In this document: positions 1-8,317 of the stretch, one piece after another
Layout: every line of letters begins with the position of its first letter
Numbering within the stretch: position 1 is the first letter of the stretch
Assembly: GCF_900089775.1 (NCBI RefSeq)
Contig: NZ_FLOB01000016.1
Coordinates: 17,529 to 81,528, forward strand
Reading direction: 5' to 3'
Source of the DNA: Marinomonas spartinae
Lineage (GTDB): Bacteria; Pseudomonadota; Gammaproteobacteria; Pseudomonadales; Marinomonadaceae
Length of the DNA stretch: 64,000 nucleotides
The notes under the pieces: generated by a model
The model's database searches: none
Told to the model about the DNA's origin: nothing
Seen by the model: only the letters and a program-made list of their open reading frames with translations
Translations under genes and position numbers: made by a program

Positions 1-349
1 ATGCCGGATCCATCGCAATGTCGCGGTGATTCGACAAAAATAAATACCCCACGTTCTTGTTAAGTTTATCGATACCTCGGTACTCAACATCTGAGGTCGT
101 GTTTTTGATCATACGCTCCATGTAATTCGCTACACCTGTCTGAAAATCACGAACATTACGAATGCCTGAAAACTGTCGTTTAAGAGCCATTTTCACCAAC
201 AGTGATAAGGGCCCTCTAAGGAATGTTGGCCAGTTAGGAAAACGAAAGCCTATGATGGTATTAATAAAATCCGGTGTTTGTAACAAATTTTGCAACACCC
301 CGACGACTTCATCGTCGTTGTAAGGGCGTATATCATGAAACTGATCCAT
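1..349 (-). CDS. PlsC/LPLAT-like acyltransferase, N-terminal part
   Basis: An open frame starts with ATG at 349 and runs off the left edge, giving about 116 residues (start MDQFHDIRPYNDDE). The last visible residues, SNHRDIAMDPA, resemble the catalytic H...D block of glycerol-phosphate or lysophospholipid acyltransferases. The spacing is His-X5-Asp, not the classical His-X4-Asp; I recall HRDI..D variants among 1-acyl-glycerol-3-phosphate acyltransferase-like proteins, but this is by eye. Such enzymes transfer acyl groups to lysophospholipids at the inner membrane. The catalytic domain lies mostly outside the window, so the substrate is unknown. The gene lies downstream of the M16 peptidase gene on the same strand, after a 234-base gap. 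Confidence 0.6.
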   Translation of the reverse strand, partial: MDQFHDIRPYNDDEVVGVLQNLLQTPDFINTIIGFRFPNWPTFLRGPLSLLVKMALKRQFSGIRNVRDFQTGVANYMERMIKNTTSDVEYRGIDKLNKNVGYLFLSNHRDIAMDPA

Positions 350-558
350 TTAATTTTCCGCTAATAAAAACGATAACGTTTTTGTTATTTAAATATTTAC
401 TCAAAGCTAAACACCAAGAGACCACAAAAAGATAGACGAAAAGACCGAGTTTATAGACCAGCAACGCGGGCTTTGAGTCTTTTTTGCATGCCTATGACGG
501 TTAGCTTTTAATTTTGAACCTGGCACGGAGGCCAGATTCATTATCACTACGCTAGAAA

Positions 559-576
559 CTATCGACAATACGATAG
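559..576 (-). terminator. weak hairpin after the M16 peptidase gene
   Basis: CTATCG and CGATAG (6 bp, 6-base loop) lie eight bases beyond the peptidase stop. A second 5-bp hairpin, CTGGC/GCCAG, lies at 520-535. Neither is followed by a good T-run on the minus strand. A long-spaced inverted repeat (ACTCAAAGC 399-407 / GCTTTGAGT 470-478) also lies in this gap. Termination here is only possible. Confidence 0.25.
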
Positions 577-583
577 CCTCGCT

Positions 584-3505
584 CTATAGGGTCTGAATAT
601 CAAACCCAAGACTTTCAAGCTCTGCACGTCGTGCATTCGATGTGACAACGGCAACACTTTCATTCTCTTTAGTCAGATAGGCTTTCGTCACCGCTTTTAA
701 CTGATCAATAGTCACCGCTAAAATATTGGCACGAAAAGCTTCTCGGTATTCAAGGGAGCGGCCATGTAACTTAACATAAAAGTCACTTTGCGCTTCTCCC
801 GCAGGAGAGCTTGGCTTATCCATGGATCCGATCACGCCCAAAATAGCTTCTTCCAGCGCCGCAGCCGAGTGCTCCTCATTCAGCATCCATTCAATAGAGG
901 CATCAAAATCCGCTAACGTTTCAGTCAAACGCGGGTCACGGTAGGAATAAAAACGGAATGCGCCACTGCTACCATCAAAGCTTGCACCACCACCGTAAGC
1001 ACCTCCCTGTTCACGAATGGCTCGGTGTAAGAAGCCATTACGCAAAAAGCCGCCTAGCACATTGAGCGCCGCCACATCAGGATGGTCCCCTGATACCGTA
1101 CGGAATGATTTACTACAGAAGCTTACTTGCGTTGCCGTTAGCCATGCTGTTTTCACTCGAGTATCCACAGGCGCTAAAGCAAACGCTGCCTGACTATCCC
1201 CCTGCGGTAAGTCAGCAAATACCGTTTGCGCATTGTCTAACACACTTGCTTCGTGCTGTGGCTCTGCCACCAACAATAGCTGTTTTTTCGCAGTAAGCAA
1301 TTTGCCATGTAAACGTTTGAACACAGTCATTACGTTTTCAACAGCGGCGTTATCGGCTTTCATCGCGTCATCTAAGGCAATCGCAGAACGAATACCAGAC
1401 ATACCGCCCCATTGTTCCTGTCTTGCCGACAAACCTGACACGCCTGCCGAGGCGGCTGTCATGGCTAAAGAATGGCCTTGTCCCGTAATAGACTGCTCGC
1501 GACGGGCACGACGCTGCGCCACCAACTCTTTGACTCGAGCAATTTCATCAAAGCGCACATTCATCATGGTGTCTTTTAATAACTCACTCATGGCTTTGAC
1601 ATTCGGCACTAACGCTTTGCTAGACAAAATAAAATAGCCGTTAAGATCTTGCCGATCTTCTATGGTCGCACGGATCGAATTTGATGCGCCAAGCCCTCCA
1701 CACACCAGGGACTGACGCTCTTGGACGGCAAGGTAATCTTGATCACCGATGCCCAGCTCCGTCAAGACAGACGAGAACAGAGGCAAATGCTCTGTCTCCT
1801 CTTCGTCGAGCTCAGGTAAATCAATCACTAACTGCTGATAAACCAAGCCATTGGTTCCCTGAGGATAAAAAGTAATGGGCAAATCGCTTGAGACTTTCTC
1901 GCTGTCATACACAGGCAAGCTGGCCGGCACATCTTCTAGGCCTACTTTTGGTAAGATGCTCATATCATCCACCTGTGACTGACGGGCTTTCAGCGCCTCA
2001 CTGCGGGCGACTATGTCCGCTTTCTGTTCGTCGCTTAACGCCGCTTTAATTCTGCTCAAACGGTCTTTTTCCGCCTGATTTCGACGTGTTTCCAATGCAT
2101 CATCAGGACTTAACGTGAGCGTGACTCGGTGGGCGTTAGACAACAATAAATTCTGGATCAAGTTTGGAATGTATTGCGGGTCGCGCACTTTTTCTCGCAT
2201 GGCCTCGATCACCGGATCCAGATCCAATTGCGCGATCACATCCCCAGAATGCACGGCTGTCGACAAGCCAGCTAGAATCAATTGTAAGCCATATGGGTAG
2301 CTGCCACCACCAATTTCACGTTGACTCAACTCCAATTGATGTAACATCGCATCGACCGTTTCTTGCGGCACACCGTGTTGAGCAATGCCCTCCAATGTAG
2401 ACAGAATCAAGGCTTCCACTTTGGTCGTGTTTTCACGCTTCACGCCTTCTAAGCCACACATGAAGCTCATTTCTTTATTGCTGTCTTCTAAACCACAAAA
2501 AGGCGACGGCGCGCGACCAAGGTCACTGTTCTCTAACACACGACGCAATGGCGACGCACTGTTGTCTAATAACACATTGGATAATAACTGTGCTTCAAAT
2601 TGTTGCGTCAGATCGATGCTTTCACCCAGCAACCACCCCACAACGACATGGCTACCATCTTCTTTCACTTCATCTGCCGCGTAGCCTTCTTCCACTCGAA
2701 TAGGAGAGAAATAGCGTTTCGCATTCGGCACACTCACTTGCGTATCCAAACGCTCAAAACGGCTTAAGACCTTCTCCTCAAATTCCGCTTGTAGCGTTTC
2801 TACTGGAATATCACCAAAGGTCATAAATACCGCATTGGATGGGTGATAATGGGTCCGGTAAAATGCCAACAAATCTTGATAAGACAAATCAGGAATATCA
2901 CTCGGCTCACCGCCAGAGTTAAAATGATAGGTATTATTGGGGAACAGATATTTGGTCAGTGTTTGCCACAGCACAGAGGTGGTAGAGCTCATCGCGCCTT
3001 TCATTTCATTAAACACAACCCCTTTAAAGGTCAACTCTGACTCAGGGTTAGTTGGCTCCGCGAATTCTAAACGATGACCTTCTTGGGAAAAGTCCAATTC
3101 ATCCAAACGTGAGAAAAAGACTGCATCCAGATAAACCCCTAGTAGGTTATGAAAATCCTTTTTGTTTTTACTGGCAAAAGGATACGCAGTCCAGTCAGAT
3201 GAGGTAAACGCATTCATGAAGGTATTCAGCGAGCGACGAATCATCATAAAAAATGGATCACGAACAGGAAAACGCTCAGAACCACACAATACGGTATGCT
3301 CTAAAATATGCGCCACACCGCAAGAATCTGTTGGCACGGTTTTTAATCCAACCAAAAAGACGTTTTCATCGTTGTCCGATGCGATGTGAAAATGTTTAGC
3401 GCCGGTTACGGTATGTTCGAACTCTTGAACAGTCACGTTCAAGGCCTCGATAAACTCACTGCGCAAATAGGTAAACGCAGGATGGTGCGCGGTACGATTT
3501 GTCAT
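584..3505 (-). CDS. M16C insulinase-family metallopeptidase (PreP-like)
   Basis: The 973-residue protein has the inverted zinc motif HILEH at residues 66-70 (zinc ligands His66 and His70, catalytic Glu69) and the distal ligand candidate Glu167 in FNEMKG. The length and single-chain, two-half build fit the M16C subfamily (PreP, Cym1, falcilysin), which degrades unfolded peptides up to a few tens of residues in a closed chamber. Later conserved blocks include the GGGSYPYG-like region and GGAYGGGASFDGSSG near residue 840, typical of the second half. No signal peptide is visible, so a cytoplasmic role in peptide turnover is inferred. The ATG at 3505 is preceded by AGGTAGAGA. It follows the Smr gene on the same strand after 173 bases. 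Confidence 0.9.
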   Translation of the reverse strand: MTNRTAHHPAFTYLRSEFIEALNVTVQEFEHTVTGAKHFHIASDNDENVFLVGLKTVPTDSCGVAHILEHTVLCGSERFPVRDPFFMMIRRSLNTFMNAFTSSDWTAYPFASKNKKDFHNLLGVYLDAVFFSRLDELDFSQEGHRLEFAEPTNPESELTFKGVVFNEMKGAMSSTTSVLWQTLTKYLFPNNTYHFNSGGEPSDIPDLSYQDLLAFYRTHYHPSNAVFMTFGDIPVETLQAEFEEKVLSRFERLDTQVSVPNAKRYFSPIRVEEGYAADEVKEDGSHVVVGWLLGESIDLTQQFEAQLLSNVLLDNSASPLRRVLENSDLGRAPSPFCGLEDSNKEMSFMCGLEGVKRENTTKVEALILSTLEGIAQHGVPQETVDAMLHQLELSQREIGGGSYPYGLQLILAGLSTAVHSGDVIAQLDLDPVIEAMREKVRDPQYIPNLIQNLLLSNAHRVTLTLSPDDALETRRNQAEKDRLSRIKAALSDEQKADIVARSEALKARQSQVDDMSILPKVGLEDVPASLPVYDSEKVSSDLPITFYPQGTNGLVYQQLVIDLPELDEEETEHLPLFSSVLTELGIGDQDYLAVQERQSLVCGGLGASNSIRATIEDRQDLNGYFILSSKALVPNVKAMSELLKDTMMNVRFDEIARVKELVAQRRARREQSITGQGHSLAMTAASAGVSGLSARQEQWGGMSGIRSAIALDDAMKADNAAVENVMTVFKRLHGKLLTAKKQLLLVAEPQHEASVLDNAQTVFADLPQGDSQAAFALAPVDTRVKTAWLTATQVSFCSKSFRTVSGDHPDVAALNVLGGFLRNGFLHRAIREQGGAYGGGASFDGSSGAFRFYSYRDPRLTETLADFDASIEWMLNEEHSAAALEEAILGVIGSMDKPSSPAGEAQSDFYVKLHGRSLEYREAFRANILAVTIDQLKAVTKAYLTKENESVAVVTSNARRAELESLGFDIQTL

Positions 3506-3678
3506 TCTCTACCTCGATTGAATTAGAATACGATGACTTATAATGTTTGGGACTGCCTGCCAAGACTCAAGGCCGCAAAATGTTGAAATTATAGCAAAGA
3601 TGTCAGTTTTACTGCACGAACTTCACACAAAGCTTTTCTTTTTACTGACGCTAACATCCCATTATCTCGGTGATCCGT

Positions 3679-4260
3679 TCAGCGTTTTTGGTGTTTTTCC
3701 CAGTTTTCTAGGCGGGCTTTCTCGCTTTTTTTAAACAGGACATACACAGCACCAAGGCCACCATGGTGGCGTTGTGCGCTATGAAAGGCCATGACCATGT
3801 CTAAATCCCTCAACCATTTATTAATATAGCTCTTAATCGTCGCTTGGTTATCTGGATCGGGGGTACGGTCTCCCTTGCCGTGAACAATCACCGCCACGCG
3901 AATGTCGTTACGCAAACAATCTTCCGCAAACTGATAGACTAACTCCCGTGCTTGAGCCACTGTACGACGATGCAGGTCCAACCGCGACTCGATAGCATAT
4001 TTGCCTTGTCTTAAGCGCTTAAACACTCCATCTTGAACCCCTGGGCGTTTATACTCAAGCATGTCATTAGGCAACACCTTCTGCACATAGTCATGGGATA
4101 AATGATTACTATCCGCTTCTTGGGCAATGACTGCCGCCCGTTTTCTAGCCTGAAAATCGACAGCAGGGCCTTTTTTGCCTAAATATACCTCGCCCCTTTC
4201 TAGCGGCTTAATCCCCGCTACTTCTTGAGCAAACAAAGATGGATCATCTTCGTCTTTCAC
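3679..4260 (-). CDS. smrA: Smr-domain protein (SmrA/YdaL-like)
   Basis: The 193-residue protein has the C-terminal Smr signature: LDLH at 94-97, VIVHGKG at 124-130 and HHGGLGAVYVLF near 165-176. The N-terminal 90 residues are charged, as in the small standalone Smr proteins of gammaproteobacteria (E. coli SmrA/YdaL, SmrB/YfcN). Smr domains are nucleases or nucleic-acid binders; SmrB cleaves mRNA at collided ribosomes, while the role of SmrA is less clear. The start is GTG at 4260 with GAGG about 9 bases upstream. The choice of SmrA over SmrB is by general resemblance and is uncertain. Confidence 0.8.
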   Translation of the reverse strand: MKDEDDPSLFAQEVAGIKPLERGEVYLGKKGPAVDFQARKRAAVIAQEADSNHLSHDYVQKVLPNDMLEYKRPGVQDGVFKRLRQGKYAIESRLDLHRRTVAQARELVYQFAEDCLRNDIRVAVIVHGKGDRTPDPDNQATIKSYINKWLRDLDMVMAFHSAQRHHGGLGAVYVLFKKSEKARLENWEKHQKR

Positions 4261-4588
4261 TGTCTTATCCTCTTCTTACTACTTGCTTTTAGCATAGCTT
4301 AATTCTCATAGGGACGACTAACGAGCACCCTCCAGTTGTAACAAAGGCCCCGATTAGGAGCCTTTGTTACGATAACGCTCAAACATTTGCTTATTTTAGT
4401 ACCTGTCCATGGAAAAGATGTCAAAAAACATCTTATAAGCCTCACTAAATAAAGGTAGGAGTTTACGGAAATGTGGATGGTTCTACAACGTGATTAGATC
4501 GCTTTATCTATGGTAAAAAGAGGAAGCACCCGCTCAATGATGAGCATTAAGCGGATGAAGGCAAGACGAATCTATTTATGATATCAGC
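4261..4588. other. intergenic stretch with two dyads, no gene
   Basis: No supported reading frame was found. It holds a perfect 10-bp inverted repeat, GTAACAAAGG (4338-4347) / CCTTTGTTAC (4361-4370), without a T-run. A weaker dyad near 4528-4556 pairs CCGCT with AGCGG around ATG/CAT. The first may be a structural terminator for transcription arriving from the binding-protein gene; the stretch also contains the promoter region of the Smr gene. Confidence 0.5.
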
Positions 4589-4621
4589 CAATATAAGAGG
4601 GAATCATGCCCTCTTATATTG
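4589..4621 (-). terminator. strong 3' hairpin of the binding-protein gene
   Basis: A perfect 13-bp stem (CAATATAAGAGGG 4589-4601, CCCTCTTATATTG 4609-4621, 7-base loop) starts five bases after the binding-protein stop. There is no U-tract, so it may stabilise the 3' end or act with Rho instead of being a classical terminator. Confidence 0.5.
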
Positions 4622-4626
4622 TAGCG

Positions 4627-5478
4627 CTAAGGCTGTTTCGGCATTAACTGAGCAATATCTTCTGCAGTCGGCGCTTTAAAGTGGTACTTCTTCAGCAAAG
4701 CTGCGTACTCAGGTGTTTTACTGAACGCCTTCAATCCTTTGATTAAGGCCTGACGAACCTCCTCGTTGCCTTTTTTCACCCCCCAGCCATTTAACACGGG
4801 ATAGATCAGAGTATCGGAAGAAATCACCACTCGATGACCCGTTTTTTCTACTATACCTCGCGCCACGGCGGCATCGGTAATTTGAACCTCAACGGCATGA
4901 GATAACATAGCTTGGGTTGCCTGTGGGTCCGTTGGGTATTCACTGATTGAAATGGGTTTCAAACCCTTTGCTTCACAATAGTCTTTTGACAGTTTTTTAA
5001 GCGGTTTCAGCCACGCCGTCCCCGCCATGGAGCCAACTTTATGCCCACAAAAGTCTTCAGGGACTTTAGGTTGATAGGCCGCTCCTTTAATAGACAAGAT
5101 AGCATCCCCACTTTTTAGGTAGGGAATCATATCAATGACTTTCAAGCGATCGGCTGTGATGTACATTGAAGAATTGATAATGTCAAAACGGCCACCACGT
5201 AACCCCGGGATCAAGTTCGCCCAACGAGTATCCACATCGACGGTCTGACGACCAATCACTTTGCCAAGGCCGGCTAGAAACTCAATATCAAACCCCTTTG
5301 GGGTATTATCTTTCATGTATTCATAGGGATAGAAAGTCATATCCGACCCCGCAATTATCTTTCCAGGCTCTTTGAAATCAGCCAATGCATTGCAGGAAGC
5401 AAAAGAGATGCTCGCTCCCACGACACCAGTTACGACAGAACGAATAGTCGAGCGTTTAACACGGGCATATAACGTCAT
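4627..5478 (-). CDS. amino-acid-type ABC transporter periplasmic binding protein
   Basis: The 283-residue protein begins with a basic n-region and a hydrophobic core ending in SCNALA, with likely signal peptidase cleavage after Ala33. The mature part has the family-3 solute-binding layout: GKIIAGSDMTFYPYEYM, GFDIEFLAGLGKVIG, then the inter-lobe region and a C-terminal YAALLKKYHF block. Family-3 proteins deliver polar amino acids, opines or related zwitterions to an inner-membrane permease. The ATG at 5478 has AGAGGA 6 bases upstream. It is the last gene of a three-gene minus unit with the dioxygenase (27-base gap) and the permease-ATPase, so it should serve that transporter. The ligand cannot be told from sequence. 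Confidence 0.9.
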   Translation of the reverse strand: MTLYARVKRSTIRSVVTGVVGASISFASCNALADFKEPGKIIAGSDMTFYPYEYMKDNTPKGFDIEFLAGLGKVIGRQTVDVDTRWANLIPGLRGGRFDIINSSMYITADRLKVIDMIPYLKSGDAILSIKGAAYQPKVPEDFCGHKVGSMAGTAWLKPLKKLSKDYCEAKGLKPISISEYPTDPQATQAMLSHAVEVQITDAAVARGIVEKTGHRVVISSDTLIYPVLNGWGVKKGNEEVRQALIKGLKAFSKTPEYAALLKKYHFKAPTAEDIAQLMPKQP

Positions 5479-5505
5479 AAGAAATCCTCTCGTTAGTTTA
5501 ATGGA

Positions 5506-6378
5506 TCAAGCGCCGATAAGGTCTTTTCCTGCTTGTTGGACAAAGAAGGAGGCACCTTTGGGTTTTTGTGGCAATTTCAATTGGTTCGCGGTACTGCGAA
5601 TTTCACCGCTATCGGTCCCCCAAACAAGCGTTCCGGAATGAATGCTTGGCAAAGGATTGTCACCATAAGGCAAGGCATCTTCTGCGGCATAAACACTGAT
5701 GAATAAAGTTCGAGGAAATTCCGTTTCATTGGGACTAGAGGCATGCAGCAAGCGCGTGTGCATAAAGCACACTGAGCCCGCTTTTCCGTAGCTGGCAACG
5801 GGGGCCTGACAATGTTCTTGCTCCACTTGAGCACTCACTGAGCCCATGAAACGCTCACCATGCCAATGTGAGAAAAGTGGCCCCTTATGGCTTCTTGGAA
5901 TAACGTGTAATGGCCCATTGTCAGGGGTAACATCACTTATCATTAAGAGACTGGTTACCAAGTCATCATTACTGTGTGGCGTAAAGAGAAAATCTTGGTG
6001 CCATTTCACCTGAGTTGCCGTGTGCGGCAACTTAGAATTGATTTTACTATGATGCAAACGGGCGCCACGGTGGCCGACTAATTGCCCCGCAATGTGTGCC
6101 ACTTTAGACGCCAACGCCGTGTGCTTGAATGCCGCTGAAATTTCAGTTGGCGAGGCAACGCGACGCAATGAGGGATGATCTGAGCGGTGGTCGCTTTCGA
6201 TATCAAACCGTGCACGCCCGTCTAAGGTTTCTCCCCAAGGCTCTGCATAGTGGCGACTGTCTTCAACCCATGCATCAAAGTCTGCTTGAAGGGCGGCCAC
6301 TTCCAGTTCAGACAATACGTTATCCACCACGAGAAAACCCCGTTCGTGGTACTGATCTATTTGCCATTGTTCTATCAC
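5506..6378 (-). CDS. phytanoyl-CoA dioxygenase (PhyH) family Fe(II)/2OG oxygenase
   Basis: A double-stranded beta-helix oxygenase with the metal motif WHQD (His and Asp two residues apart), a distal His in LLHASSPN and a 2-oxoglutarate-binding Arg in FPRTLF. These enzymes hydroxylate small molecules using Fe(II), O2 and 2-oxoglutarate. I chose GTG at 6378 as the start because GGAG lies 6 bases upstream and the protein then opens with IEQWQIDQYHERGFLVV, typical for the family. The in-frame ATG at 6417 would overlap the ATPase gene by 17 bases and has no well-placed ribosome site. Its position between permease-ATPase and binding-protein genes suggests that it acts on the imported compound (inference). 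Confidence 0.85.
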   Translation of the reverse strand: MIEQWQIDQYHERGFLVVDNVLSELEVAALQADFDAWVEDSRHYAEPWGETLDGRARFDIESDHRSDHPSLRRVASPTEISAAFKHTALASKVAHIAGQLVGHRGARLHHSKINSKLPHTATQVKWHQDFLFTPHSNDDLVTSLLMISDVTPDNGPLHVIPRSHKGPLFSHWHGERFMGSVSAQVEQEHCQAPVASYGKAGSVCFMHTRLLHASSPNETEFPRTLFISVYAAEDALPYGDNPLPSIHSGTLVWGTDSGEIRSTANQLKLPQKPKGASFFVQQAGKDLIGA

Positions 6379-6400
6379 GAGAGACTCCGTCAGTATGTAA

Positions 6401-7531
6401 TCAAGCCAAAGAGACATCTTTCAGAAAGGCCTCTACCCGAGGATTTCTCCCTTCCCTCAAGACCTGCGGCGCGTCATCACACACCACTCGCCCTTGCTCC
6501 ATAAAGACAATTCGGTCGGAAACCTTGAAGGCAAAGTTCATTTCGTGGGTAACAATCACCATTGTGATGCCTTCGCGGGCTAAGTCTTCGATGACTTGCA
6601 ACACTTCGTTGACTTTTTCGGGGTCCAAAGCGGAAGTGGGTTCATCAAATAACATGATTTGCGGCCGCATCATTAGAGCTCGCGCGATGGCGACACGCTG
6701 CTGTTGACCGCCGGATAATTGGTGCGGATATTTCCAAGCGTGCTCCAGCATGCCTACCTTATCGAGCAGTTGATACGCCTGAAGCTCCAGATCAGTACGG
6801 CTCCCCATTTTGTGATAGCGCGGCGCAAGTAATAGGTTGTCGATGACTTTTAAATGCGGAAACAAGTTAAAGCTTTGAAACACCATTCCTATCTTGGTTC
6901 TGTGCTCTGAATGCTCAATAAACCGCGATTTATCCGCGCCATGACGCAATAGCTTCAAGAATGGACTGCCATTAATATCAATTTCCCCATTGTCCAACTG
7001 CTCAAGCCCATTCAACAAGCGGATCAAAGTGGTCTTACCAGAGCCAGAAGGACCAATAATAGAGACGACCTCCCCACTATTCACGCTCATGTTGACTGAG
7101 CCCAACACTTCTACATCGTTATAACTTTTGTGCAGTCTTGACGCTTTCAGAGCGGGCCCATCAAACTCTGCCTGTGGCACCACTGGATGGGCAGGGGCAC
7201 GACGAACACTTTCCATGAGTTCAACCGATGGCTGACGAGCACTTTTTCCCCTTGTCACATCTAAGTAGTTTTCGAGTTGTTTTAATAAGAAATCAAACAC
7301 TGTCACAATCATGACGTAATAAGCCGCTACCGCCGCCATGGTTTCCAACACCAAAAAGTTCTGGGTATAGAGACGTTGGCCCACCATTAAAATTTCGGTT
7401 AAGGAAATCACTGAGACCAGAGACGTCAACTTCACAATCGAAATGTATTCGTTTGTTAAAGCCGGTAAGGCAACTCTGATAGCCTGCGGAATCACCACCA
7501 GCCACTGAATACCGACAAAGCGAATGCCCAA
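6401..7531 (-). CDS. permease C-terminal part fused to ABC ATPase (downstream piece of an interrupted gene)
   Basis: The first about 95 residues are the end of a family-3 permease: the GEAARALGIRF coupling loop, PQAIRVALP, then two or three membrane segments. A linker of about 35 residues leads to a complete ABC ATPase with Walker A GPSGSGKTT, Q-loop MVFQSFN, signature LSGGQQQR, Walker B IMLFDEPTS and the H-loop THEM. The frame is continuous with the upstream permease piece except for one TAG at 7550-7552. The intact gene would be one permease-ATPase polypeptide of about 506-526 residues, an architecture known in polar amino acid transporters. The only starts available here are a TTG at 7531 or later codons, with no clear ribosome site. 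Whether this piece is made alone is unknown. Confidence 0.8.
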   Translation of the reverse strand: MGIRFVGIQWLVVIPQAIRVALPALTNEYISIVKLTSLVSVISLTEILMVGQRLYTQNFLVLETMAAVAAYYVMIVTVFDFLLKQLENYLDVTRGKSARQPSVELMESVRRAPAHPVVPQAEFDGPALKASRLHKSYNDVEVLGSVNMSVNSGEVVSIIGPSGSGKTTLIRLLNGLEQLDNGEIDINGSPFLKLLRHGADKSRFIEHSEHRTKIGMVFQSFNLFPHLKVIDNLLLAPRYHKMGSRTDLELQAYQLLDKVGMLEHAWKYPHQLSGGQQQRVAIARALMMRPQIMLFDEPTSALDPEKVNEVLQVIEDLAREGITMVIVTHEMNFAFKVSDRIVFMEQGRVVCDDAPQVLREGRNPRVEAFLKDVSLA

Positions 7532-7549
7532 CGCTCTGGCCGCTTCCCC

Positions 7550-7921
7550 CTACCCTTTCGGAATAGAGAGCAAGCCACCACGATGAATTTCAGCAATATA
7601 GGCACTTTCACACAGCACCATGGCAATCAATCCCGCCCAAAAAGGACTCGCCAGAACCGTGCTGCTAGCGGGAAAAATCTGCGGCATGTTATAAACAAAA
7701 ATGAGCAAAACAAGAAGCGGTAAACTGCGAAACAACCATATATAAATTTTCGCTGGAACATTAAAAAGTACAAAACGAGACTGTTTTCCAAGTGCTAAAA
7801 CAAAGCCGAATACAATACTTAATAGCCAGCTGGCCAAGCTGAGTTTTATCACCGTCAAGCTTGCCCACCAAAAATCCGCTAAGCGAAATAAACTGAAAAA
7901 GTAATTCCAATCAAACGTCAT
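7550..7921 (-). CDS. ABC permease N-terminal part, cut by an amber codon
   Basis: This piece encodes the N-terminal membrane half of a His/Glu/opine-type permease: three or four hydrophobic segments, then ESAYIAEIHRGGLLSIPKG directly before TAG. Homologues normally continue with Gln and the EAA coupling loop, and the codons after the TAG do encode GEAARALG, so the amber most likely replaces a CAG glutamine codon. The ATG at 7921 (MTFDWNYFF) fits a permease N-terminus better than the upstream ATG codons up to 7981, which add a poorly conserved leader; neither has a strong ribosome site. Alone this fragment lacks the coupling loop and should not form a working transporter. Confidence 0.75.
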   Translation of the reverse strand: MTFDWNYFFSLFRLADFWWASLTVIKLSLASWLLSIVFGFVLALGKQSRFVLFNVPAKIYIWLFRSLPLLVLLIFVYNMPQIFPASSTVLASPFWAGLIAMVLCESAYIAEIHRGGLLSIPKG

Positions 7922-7981
7922 AGAATGGCGACCTGTCTTCATAAGTGAATAAGAGCGAACTCTCAAAATGTGTGCCATCAC

Positions 7982-8317
7982 TATGTAGGGAGATCTAGAC
8001 GCCTAGCAATTATTATTTTTTTCTCTTCTAGTTTTAAAAAAACTATCTAAGCCACTCGCATCATAATAAAGCACCCTTTCATCTACTAACCTAAATAAAT
8101 ACAAGTACTTTTATACATCGCACCAAATGAAAACAAAAAACCACACCGAAATGGTGCATAAATTTAATTTATCGACGTTACTTTTTTAATGACTTTATTA
8201 GGAAAGACTTCTATCTATTGGAGAAATAGAAGGTTAACAATCAGATGGCATACCGCTTGCAATATAAAAACTATAAACTAATCAAAATAAACAATAATTT
8301 TTCTATAGGTACTGTCT
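7982..8317. promoter_or_regulatory. divergent regulatory region between transporter unit and lysR
   Basis: This AT-rich 336-base gap separates the minus-strand transporter unit from the plus-strand LysR gene. It contains two interrupted dyads: GCACCA (8120-8125) / TGGTGC (8152-8157), and CTTCTAT (8208-8214) / ATAGAAG (8226-8232). No gene is seen. Promoters for both directions must lie here, but I could not place convincing -35/-10 pairs. Confidence 0.5.
8208..8232 (+). promoter_or_regulatory. candidate LysR-type operator (T-N11-A dyad)
   Basis: CTTCTAT and ATAGAAG form a perfect 7-bp dyad around exactly 11 bases, which gives the T-N11-A core of LysR-family boxes. It lies 86 bases before the lysR start and faces the transporter unit on the other side. 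A role in autoregulation and divergent activation is inferred. Confidence 0.4.

Noticed and set aside
399..478. Long-spaced inverted repeat ACTCAAAGC/GCTTTGAGT as terminator
   Set aside because: The 62-base spacer is too long for a simple hairpin terminator, though a T-run follows on the plus strand.
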